NCBI GenBank assembly: GCA_021798655.1
Contig: JAJZFE010000286.1
Span: 1-6,218, forward strand
DNA from: Acidobacteriota bacterium
Lineage (GTDB): Bacteria; Acidobacteriota; Terriglobia; Terriglobales; Acidobacteriaceae
Length of the DNA: 6,218 nucleotides
Direction: 5' to 3'
Made by a program: the position numbers and the translations under genes. The notes beneath the pieces were generated by a model. That model did not search any database. It was not told where the DNA came from and worked only from the letters and a program-made list of their open reading frames with translations. Positions 1 through 4,564 of this stretch are shown here, piece by piece. Within the stretch, counting starts at the first letter, position 1, and each line of letters begins with the position of its first letter.

Positions 1-1
1 G

Positions 2-130
2 ACTGCGGCCGACGGGAAGACGAAGACGTTCCCGGTGACGGTGCGCATTGATACGCCGCAGGAGATTCTCTACTACCAGCACGGAGGAATTTTGCAGTAC
101 GTGCTGCGGCAGTTGGCAGGGAAGGCGTAA
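2..130 (+). CDS. acnA: Aconitate hydratase, C-terminal end (5' truncated by window)
   Basis: This is the last 42 codons of a gene that starts before the window; it ends at TAA 128-130. Aconitase interconverts citrate and isocitrate in the TCA cycle and is a cytoplasmic 4Fe-4S enzyme. The visible tail contains [18 protein letters not shown] followed by QYVLRQL. This matches the end of the AcnA/IRP1-type aconitases (E. coli AcnA ends with a closely similar RIDT...YYQN.GIL.YV.R block). The iron-sulfur ligands and the rest of the catalytic domains are outside the window, so activity cannot be judged. A strong intrinsic terminator follows 26 nt after the stop, so the gene appears transcriptionally separate from trpC. 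The family call is from memory of the C-terminal motif. Fairly confident for aconitase, less so for the exact symbol. Confidence 0.85.
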   Translation, partial: TAADGKTKTFPVTVRIDTPQEILYYQHGGILQYVLRQLAGKA

Positions 131-156
131 GGCAGGAAATAGAAAACAGGAGCGAG

Positions 157-186
157 CAGCGAGTCCGAGGTCGGACTCGCTGTTTT
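157..186 (+). terminator. Intrinsic terminator after the aconitase gene
   Basis: Positions 157-168 (CAGCGAGTCCGA) are perfectly complementary to 171-182 (TCGGACTCGCTG), with GG between them. In practice this gives an 11-bp stem with an AGGT loop. TTTT follows directly at 183-186. This is a classic Rho-independent terminator for the + strand and isolates the aconitase gene from trpC. On the minus strand the matching T run lies 8 nt beyond the stem, so termination in that direction is less likely. Confidence 0.85.
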
Positions 187-222
187 GCGTGAGACGTGGC
201 GTAGCATGGAGGGGTGATGGAG

Positions 223-1032
223 ATGGAGAGTTCAAAGCGGACGATGTATTTGCCGGAGATTCTGGCGCATACGCGCGTGGTGGTGGCCGAGCGTAAGGCG
301 GCGGCGGATGTGCGGGCGCTGGAGCAGGCTGCAGCGGCGCATACGCCGCGGGGATTTGCGCGCGCGCTGCGGACCTATGCGGAACATGCGCCGGCGGTGA
401 TTGCGGAGTTGAAGAAGGCTTCGCCGTCGAAGGGTGTGATCCGCGATGAGTTCGATGCGGCGGGGCTGGCTGCGGAGTTGGAGGCGGGGGGAGCGGCGGC
501 GCTGTCGGTGTTGACCGATGAGAAGTTTTTTCAGGGGTCGCTGGAGAACCTGCGGCTGGCTTCGGCAGCGGTCAGGATTCCGTGCCTGAGAAAAGATTTT
601 ATGGTGGATGAGTTCCAGGTGCTGGAGGCGCGGGCGAACTGCGCGGATGCGATTCTGCTGATCGTAGCGGCGCTGACGGATGCGGAGTTGAAGAGGCTGC
701 GGGAGAGTGCGCGGGCGCAGGGACTGGATGTGTTGTGCGAGGTGCATGACGCGGCGGAGTTGGACCGCGCGCTGGCGCTGGAGTGCGAGTGCGTGGGCGT
801 GAATAGCCGCGATCTGCGCACGTTTGAGGTGTCGCTGGAGCGAGCGTGCGAGTTGGCGGAGAGGTTGCCGAAGGGTGCGGTGCGGGTGGCCGAGAGCGGG
901 ATCTATACGCAGGCGGATATGCTGCGGCTGCGGGAGGCAGGGTTTGATGCGTTTCTGATTGGCGAGTCGCTGATGCGGGAGTCGCGACCGGGTGGGGCGC
1001 TGGCGCACCTGCTGCGCAGGGAGGAGAGCTAG
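223..1032 (+). CDS. trpC: Indole-3-glycerol phosphate synthase (TrpC)
   Basis: TrpC converts 1-(2-carboxyphenylamino)-1-deoxyribulose 5-phosphate to indole-3-glycerol phosphate, with decarboxylation and ring closure, in the cytoplasm. The protein is 269 aa from ATG 223, a normal length for a monofunctional (beta/alpha)8 IGPS. Visible blocks, numbered from this start: AELKKASPSKG (61-71, substrate-binding Glu and Lys), LRKDF (122-126, catalytic general-acid Lys), LCEVH (171-175, catalytic Glu), VNSRDL (193-198), AESG (223-226) and IGESLM (246-251, phosphate loop). No key residue is missing. The start is chosen because GGAGGGG at 208-214 sits 8 nt upstream of ATG 223. GTG 214, ATG 217 and ATG 244 are in-frame alternatives, but the first two overlap or crowd that ribosome binding site. 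It is not fused to TrpF, unlike in E. coli; trpF follows 5 nt later, so the two are almost certainly cotranscribed. No convincing promoter is seen in 187-222. Confidence 0.96.
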   Translation: MESSKRTMYLPEILAHTRVVVAERKAAADVRALEQAAAAHTPRGFARALRTYAEHAPAVIAELKKASPSKGVIRDEFDAAGLAAELEAGGAAALSVLTDEKFFQGSLENLRLASAAVRIPCLRKDFMVDEFQVLEARANCADAILLIVAALTDAELKRLRESARAQGLDVLCEVHDAAELDRALALECECVGVNSRDLRTFEVSLERACELAERLPKGAVRVAESGIYTQADMLRLREAGFDAFLIGESLMRESRPGGALAHLLRREES

Positions 1033-1037
1033 CGGGG

Positions 1038-1763
1038 ATGTTCATCAAGATCTGCGCGAATACGAATCTGGAAGATGCTCGCCTGGCGGTGGAGTTGGGC
1101 GTGGATGCTGTGGGGTTCGTGTTCGCGCCGAGCAAGCGGCGGGTGCTGTCCGAGCAGGTGGAAGAGATTGTGCGGGAGCTTCCGGTGGGCGTGGAGACGG
1201 TGGGGGTTTTTGCTACCGATGATCCGTATGAGATGGCGCGCTGTGTGAAGCTTGCGGGGCTGACGGCTGCGCAGATTCATGGGGCGTTCGACGCGGAGCG
1301 GGTGCACGCGCTGGCGGCGGAGTTTGGCGGTGACCTGAAGATCATTCAGACGGTGGCGTATACGGTGGACGCGCTGGATGCGGAGGGACGCGAGGCTGCG
1401 GATGACCGGTTCGAGTGGACACTGGCGGCGGTGTTCAAGGATCCGGCGGTGTGGGCGGTGCTGATTGATGCAGCGAAGGCTGGGGCGTCGGGGGGGATGG
1501 GCGTGGCGATGGACTGGGCGCATGTTGCGGAGATTGTGCGGCGGGTGATGAGAGCGAGGGGGGGTGCACGGGGGCCAGGGCCACGTGTGATTCTGGCGGG
1601 TGGATTGAGTGCGGAGAATGTTGCAGAGGCGATAGCTGCGCTCGATCCGTGGGGCGTGGATGTGGCGAGTGGGGTGGAGGCGTCGCCGGGGAAGAAGGAC
1701 CCGGGGCGGCTGCGCGCGTTTGTGGAAGCTGCACGTACGGCGGGAGAGGCGATGAGGCGCTAG
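1038..1763 (+). CDS. trpF: Phosphoribosylanthranilate isomerase (TrpF)
   Basis: TrpF performs the Amadori rearrangement of N-(5'-phosphoribosyl)anthranilate to the substrate of TrpC. The 241-aa protein has the TrpF layout: KIC with the catalytic Cys at residue 6, GFVFAPSKRRV (26-36), QIHG (79-82), LID with the probable catalytic Asp at 144, SGGMG (151-155), DW (159-160), ILAGGLSAENV (185-195) and VDVASGVEASPGKKDPGRL (207-225). It is somewhat divergent: the usual KICG is KICA, the usual GGTG is GGMG, and it is about 30-40 residues longer than the common ~200-aa form. Extra sequence is apparent around 105-135 and 172-182. AGGGAGGAG at 1018-1026, inside the end of trpC, is a good ribosome binding site 11 nt before ATG 1038. 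Only 5 nt separate it from the trpC stop, so translation is probably coupled. The family call is firm from the C-terminal phosphate-binding block. Confidence 0.93.
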   Translation: MFIKICANTNLEDARLAVELGVDAVGFVFAPSKRRVLSEQVEEIVRELPVGVETVGVFATDDPYEMARCVKLAGLTAAQIHGAFDAERVHALAAEFGGDLKIIQTVAYTVDALDAEGREAADDRFEWTLAAVFKDPAVWAVLIDAAKAGASGGMGVAMDWAHVAEIVRRVMRARGGARGPGPRVILAGGLSAENVAEAIAALDPWGVDVASGVEASPGKKDPGRLRAFVEAARTAGEAMRR

Positions 1764-1792
1764 TTGCAGAGTGGCCGCAGCCGGTGTAAAGT
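1764..1792 (+). promoter_or_regulatory. Candidate sigma70-type promoter for the trpB leader transcript
   Basis: TTGCAG (1764-1769, 3/6 to consensus) and TAAAGT (1787-1792, 4/6) are separated by exactly 17 nt. The -35 begins directly after the trpF stop codon. A start 6-7 nt downstream of the -10 would fall at about 1799, which is the ATG of the small leader ORF, predicting a transcript with little or no 5' UTR. The hexamers are weak individually; the spacing and position raise confidence. Read-through from trpCF could also feed trpBA. Confidence 0.4.
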
Positions 1793-1798
1793 GAACGC

Positions 1799-1873
1799 AT
1801 GCAGTTTTTCTTCAGCCCGCGATTTACCCCGTCGTTCCGCTACTGGCCTATCGTAGCGGCATCGGTGGAGTAG
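1799..1873 (+). CDS. Aromatic-rich attenuator leader peptide (candidate trpL)
   Basis: This 24-codon ORF runs from ATG 1799 to TAG 1871-1873. It begins MQFFF and ends in RYWPIVAASVE. Seven of 24 residues are aromatic: Phe at 3, 4, 5, 9 and 13, Tyr15 and Trp16. Codons 13-15 (1835-1843) cover the left arm of the protector hairpin, and the single Trp codon (1844-1846) opens its loop. The last five codons plus the first base of the stop (1856-1871) form the left arm of the antiterminator. This is the arrangement of ribosome-sensing leader peptides of amino-acid operons. No clear Shine-Dalgarno is seen upstream; it may be translated from a leaderless mRNA. It has no expected function as a protein: translation itself would be the signal. 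The ORF could be chance, but its fit to three consecutive RNA stems argues against that. Confidence 0.65.
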   Translation: MQFFFSPRFTPSFRYWPIVAASVE

Positions 1874-1955
1874 CATCGTACGGAGTTGAAGCGTAACACC
1901 GGCGATTTCTAGATTCCCCGAGCCGCGACCTTACAGGTTGCGGCTTTCGTGTTTT
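1837..1955 (+). promoter_or_regulatory. Four-segment transcription attenuator ahead of trpB
   Basis: Three competing stems are visible. Protector (1:2): CCGCTAC 1837-1843 pairs perfectly with GTAGCGG 1853-1859 around a 9-nt loop that starts with the Trp codon. Antiterminator (2:3): 1856-1871 pairs with 1913-1926 through 14 pairs (one G-U), with single bulges at A1861 and T1866. Terminator (3:4): 1921-1930 pairs with 1936-1945, followed by a U-rich tail. Segments 2 and 3 are each shared by two stems, so the stems exclude one another. Inferred behaviour: a ribosome stalled at codons 13-16 for lack of charged aromatic tRNA breaks 1:2, lets 2:3 form and allows trpBA transcription. A ribosome that reaches the stop at 1871 covers segment 2 and the terminator forms. 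No T-box or TRAP-type repeat is seen. Confidence 0.7.
1921..1955 (+). terminator. Intrinsic terminator arm of the trpB attenuator
   Basis: AGCCGCGACC (1921-1930) pairs with GGTTGCGGCT (1936-1945), giving 10 bp with one G-U pair and a TTACA loop. It is followed by TTCGTGTTTT (1946-1955), a U-rich tail interrupted by C and two Gs. It lies 30 nt before the trpB start, so it would control trpB from a leader rather than simply end trpF. The interrupted U tract suggests incomplete termination. Confidence 0.75.
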
Positions 1956-1985
1956 GTGGCAGCTTTTGGCGTTGATGAGGACGGA

Positions 1986-3254
1986 ATGGTTATGGGTACT
2001 ACTGCAACGATGGTTCGACCGGCGGGCGTGGCGACGAATAGTGCGCCGGGAAGGTTTGGCGCGTATGGCGGACGGTATGTTCCGGAGACGCTGATGGCGG
2101 CGCTGCTGGAGTTGGACGCGGCGTACGCGGAGGCGCAGGCCGATCCGGCGTTCCATGCGGAGTTGGATGGGTTGCTGAAGGATTACTGTGGGCGGCCAAC
2201 GCCGCTGTACTTTGCGAAGCGGCTGACGGAGACGCTGGGGGGCGCGAAGATTTATTTGAAGCGCGAAGACCTGCTGCACACGGGCGCGCACAAGATTAAC
2301 AATGCGCTGGGACAGGTGATGCTGGCTCGGCGGATGGGGAAGAAACGGATTATTGCGGAGACCGGCGCGGGGCAGCATGGGGTGGCGACGGCGACGGTGT
2401 GCGCGCTGTTCGGGCTGGAGTGCGTGGTCTACATGGGCGAGGAGGACATGCGGCGGCAGGAGTTGAATGTGTTCCGGATGCGGCTGCTGGGCGCGGAGGT
2501 GCGGGGCGTGGGGTCGGGGTCGGCGACGCTGAAGGACGCGATCAACGAGGCGATGCGTGACTGGGTAACGAATGTTCGGACGACGTTTTATATTCTCGGG
2601 AGCGCGCTGGGTTCGCATCCGTATCCGACGATGGTGCGCGATTTTCAGCGCGTGATTTCGAAGGAGATGAAGCGGCAGATTCTGGAGCATGAGGGCCGGA
2701 TGCCGGATGCTGTGATCGCCTGTGTAGGCGGGGGATCGAATGCGATTGGAGCGTTCTATGAATTTATTCCGGAGCAGAACGTGGCGCTGATTGGGGTGGA
2801 GGCTGGCGGGCGCGGGATGGCGCTGGGTGAGCATGCGGCGCGATTTGCACCCAATGGCGGCGGGGTTCCGGGGGTGCTACAGGGAACGTACAGCTATGTG
2901 CTGCAGGATGCGGCGGGACAGATTGCGGCGACGCACTCGGTGAGCGCGGGGCTGGATTATGCGAGTGTGGGACCGGAACATGCGATGCTGCATGACTCGG
3001 GCCGCGCGACGTATACGAGCGCGACTGACGATGAGGCGCTGGAGGGGGTGAAGGTGTTGTCGCGGACGGAGGGAATTATTCCGGCGCTGGAGAGCGCGCA
3101 TGCGATTGCCGAGGTGATGAAGCTGGCTCCGAAGATGGGGAAGGACAAGATTGTGATCGTGAATGTGAGCGGGCGAGGGGATAAGGATATTGGAATTTTG
3201 ACGCGCGAGATGGACTTGAGTGGCGATGGAGCGCGAAAGGTGAGTGGGCTGTAA
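1986..3254 (+). CDS. trpB: Tryptophan synthase beta subunit (TrpB)
   Basis: TrpB is the PLP enzyme that condenses indole, channelled from TrpA, with serine to give tryptophan in the cytoplasmic alpha2beta2 complex. The protein is 422 aa from ATG 1986, close to the usual ~400 aa of TrpB1 enzymes. Visible motifs: [13 protein letters not shown] (24-36), [18 protein letters not shown] with PLP Lys103, AETGAGQHG with catalytic Glu125, the PLP phosphate loop [10 protein letters not shown] (246-255), [12 protein letters not shown] (362-373) and VSGRGDKD (394-401). All landmark residues are present. TGAGGA at 1976-1981 supports ATG 1986 (4-nt gap) or ATG 1992 (10-nt gap). An in-frame TTG at 1938 is unlikely because it lies inside the attenuator terminator stem. 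The gene is the first behind that attenuator and overlaps trpA by one base (TAATG), implying translational coupling and equal subunit synthesis. Confidence 0.98.
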   Translation: MVMGTTATMVRPAGVATNSAPGRFGAYGGRYVPETLMAALLELDAAYAEAQADPAFHAELDGLLKDYCGRPTPLYFAKRLTETLGGAKIYLKREDLLHTGAHKINNALGQVMLARRMGKKRIIAETGAGQHGVATATVCALFGLECVVYMGEEDMRRQELNVFRMRLLGAEVRGVGSGSATLKDAINEAMRDWVTNVRTTFYILGSALGSHPYPTMVRDFQRVISKEMKRQILEHEGRMPDAVIACVGGGSNAIGAFYEFIPEQNVALIGVEAGGRGMALGEHAARFAPNGGGVPGVLQGTYSYVLQDAAGQIAATHSVSAGLDYASVGPEHAMLHDSGRATYTSATDDEALEGVKVLSRTEGIIPALESAHAIAEVMKLAPKMGKDKIVIVNVSGRGDKDIGILTREMDLSGDGARKVSGL

Positions 3255-4030
3255 TGGCGATTCACTTTCATAAAAAACCGGGGTTGGTGATTTACTTTAC
3301 GGCTGGTGACCCGGATCTGGCGACGACGCGCGAGATGGCGCTGGCGGCGATCGACAATGGCGCGGATGTGATTGAGCTGGGCGTGCCGTTCAGTGATCCG
3401 CTGGCGGACGGGCCGGTGATTCAGCGGGCCAGTGAGCGGGCGGTGGCGAAGGGCACGCGGCTGATCGATGTGCTGGGGATCTGCAAGGAGATTCGCGCGG
3501 CACGGGCCGAGGCCGGAATTATTTTGTTCAGCTATCTGAATCCGGTGCTGCAGATGGGTTTGGAGAAGTTTGCGAAGGCCGCAAAGGACGCGGGCGCGGA
3601 TGGCGTGCTGCTGACGGACATGATCGTTGAAGAAGCCGGTGAGTATCTGAAGGTGATGCACGCGACCGGGCTGGTGCCGGTGTTTCTGGCTGCGCCGACG
3701 TCGCCGGATGAGCGGCTGAAGGCGATAGCGGAGAACTCGCTGGGGTTCGTGTATGCGATCTCGCGGGTGGGGATTACGGGGACGCAGACGGAGTTGGCGA
3801 GCGATGCGAAGGGGCTCGTGGAGAGGTTGCGGAAGTTTACGACGCTGCCGATTGCGCTGGGGTTTGGGGTGTCAACGCCGGAGCATGTGCGGGCCGTGGG
3901 AGAGTTTGCGGATGCGGCGGTGGTGGGCAGCGCGATCGTTGGATTGATTGAGAAGACAGCAGCGGCGGAGGCTCCGAAGGCCGTGGGAGAGTTTGTCCGC
4001 AGGCTGAGCGGCGGAACGGAAAATGCATGA
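3254..4030 (+). CDS. trpA: Tryptophan synthase alpha subunit (TrpA)
   Basis: TrpA cleaves indole-3-glycerol phosphate to indole and glyceraldehyde 3-phosphate and passes indole to TrpB. The 258-aa (beta/alpha)8 protein shows YFTAGDP (14-20), ELGVPFSDPLADGP (41-54, catalytic Glu41 and Asp52), SYLNP (93-97), TDMIVEEA (121-128, in place of the common PDLPxEE-type loop), SRVGITG (170-176, loop 6 with its catalytic-site Thr), LGFGVSTPEHV (202-212) and VVGSAIV (223-229, phosphate site). The N terminus is about 8 residues shorter before the catalytic Glu than in E. coli TrpA (Glu49), so the first helix is reduced. The ATG shares its A with the trpB stop, so no other start is needed. The GGTGAG near 3239-3244 may act as the ribosome binding site. 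It is clearly cotranscribed with trpB and falls under the same attenuator. Confidence 0.97.
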   Translation: MAIHFHKKPGLVIYFTAGDPDLATTREMALAAIDNGADVIELGVPFSDPLADGPVIQRASERAVAKGTRLIDVLGICKEIRAARAEAGIILFSYLNPVLQMGLEKFAKAAKDAGADGVLLTDMIVEEAGEYLKVMHATGLVPVFLAAPTSPDERLKAIAENSLGFVYAISRVGITGTQTELASDAKGLVERLRKFTTLPIALGFGVSTPEHVRAVGEFADAAVVGSAIVGLIEKTAAAEAPKAVGEFVRRLSGGTENA

Positions 4031-4195
4031 TCGGGCCAGTAAACAAAACACGTATCATTACATCGGGCTGCTTTCAGCCCGAAGATTGGGGCGTGGCAGA
4101 GTGCGGCCCGCGTCCTACCCCAGCCTGGATGCAACTTCCGGGAACAACTTTCAGGTCAACTTTGCGAGCGATGCGGGCTCGCGACATGAGGCAGC
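4031..4195 (+). other. Intergenic region trpA-chorismate mutase with hairpins
   Basis: This 165-nt gap holds no convincing gene. It contains a perfect 8-bp hairpin, TCGGGCTG 4063-4070 with CAGCCCGA 4075-4082 and a CTTT loop, but no T run follows, so it is not a standard intrinsic terminator. A second 6-bp hairpin, GCGAGC 4164-4169 with GCTCGC 4177-4182, sits just before the ribosome binding site TGAGG (4187-4191). A possible -10 box TATCAT lies at 4053-4058 without a recognisable -35. TGGGG 4087-4091 could also pair with CCCCA 4118-4122. The region may be an RNA processing or stability site, a dispersed palindromic repeat, or a weak promoter region; the sequence alone does not decide. Confidence 0.45.
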
Positions 4196-4462
4196 ATGGA
4201 CATTTCTGATTGGCGTAACAAGATTGATGAGTTGGACGAGCAGATTGTGCAGTTGCTCAGCCAGCGTGCGGCCGCTGCTGTCGAGATTGGGTTGCTGAAG
4301 GCTAAGAGCAGCGCGCCGATCTATGAGCCACAACGCGAGCAGGCGGTGTTTGAGCACGTGCAGAAGATTAACCCGGGACCGCTCTCGGGAGCGCAGGTGC
4401 AGGACGTGTATGAGCGGTTGATGGATGTGATGCGGACGTTGCAGCGTCCTCACCAGGGATGA
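4196..4462 (+). CDS. Stand-alone chorismate mutase, AroQ class
   Basis: Chorismate mutase converts chorismate to prephenate, the commitment step to phenylalanine and tyrosine. The 88-aa protein is the size of a single all-helical AroQ domain and acts as an intertwined dimer in the family. Pattern: WRNKIDELDEQIVQLLSQR (6-24), IGLLKAK (31-37), YEPQREQAV (43-51) and MDVMRTLQ (76-83). The active-site set of the E. coli P-protein mutase domain can be matched in full: Arg7 (R11), Arg24 (R28), Lys35 (K39), Arg47 (R51), Glu48 (E52) and Gln83 (Q88). No signal peptide is present, so it is cytoplasmic rather than the secreted AroQ-gamma form. TGAGG at 4187-4191 is 4 nt before ATG 4196. There is no prephenate dehydratase or dehydrogenase domain. 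It precedes a DAHP synthase gene, and the two domains are found fused in other bacteria. Confidence 0.93.
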   Translation: MDISDWRNKIDELDEQIVQLLSQRAAAAVEIGLLKAKSSAPIYEPQREQAVFEHVQKINPGPLSGAQVQDVYERLMDVMRTLQRPHQG

Positions 4463-4561
4463 AGGATTTGCCGTTGCGTGGTGTCGCCTGATCGGCGGCG
4501 TCGCCAGGCGGCAGGAATTTGACGCAGGACAAAATTCAAGCAGGATTTATAGAGGAATACC
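4463..4561 (+). other. Intergenic region with hairpin and possible weak promoter
   Basis: CGCCT 4485-4489 pairs with AGGCG 4506-4510, enclosing a bulge (GATC) and an inner GGCG 4494-4497 / CGCC 4502-4505 stem with a GCGT loop. No T run follows, so termination is doubtful. TTGACG (4519-4524) resembles a -35 box (5/6), but no good -10 lies 16-18 nt downstream; TTATAG (4547-4552) is 22 nt away. DAHP synthase may therefore be cotranscribed with chorismate mutase or have a weak promoter of its own. Confidence 0.35.
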
Positions 4562-4564
4562 GTG

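Noticed and set aside
202..207. TAGCAT as a -10 box for trpC
   Set aside because: It is 4/6 to consensus and well placed, but no -35-like hexamer lies 16-18 nt upstream; that stretch is the acnA terminator stem and tail.
157..222. The acnA terminator as an attenuator for trpC
   Set aside because: No leader ORF, no competing antiterminator pairing was found, and the hairpin sits close behind the aconitase stop, as an ordinary terminator would.
1938..1985. Upstream TTG start extending TrpB by 16 residues
   Set aside because: The TTG lies within the right arm of the terminator stem, has no ribosome binding site, and the added residues do not resemble TrpB N termini. ATG 1986 or 1992 fits better.
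1764..1985. T-box or TRAP-type regulation of trpB
   Set aside because: No T-box consensus (AGGGTGGNACCGCG-like) and no series of spaced GAG/TAG triplets is present; the ribosome-mediated model explains the stems better.
1848..2834. 328-codon open frame on the minus strand opposite trpB
   Set aside because: It is antisense to a fully conserved TrpB and its protein is Arg/His/Gln-rich with no recognisable motif, as expected from reading G-ending codons backwards. It would also run across the attenuator.
4027..4209. 60-codon ORF whose ATG overlaps the trpA stop (ATGA) and which ends inside the chorismate mutase gene
   Set aside because: The overlap is suggestive of coupling, but the peptide has no recognisable family pattern, the ribosome binding site is weak, and it covers the hairpin region. 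Kept only as structured intergenic DNA.
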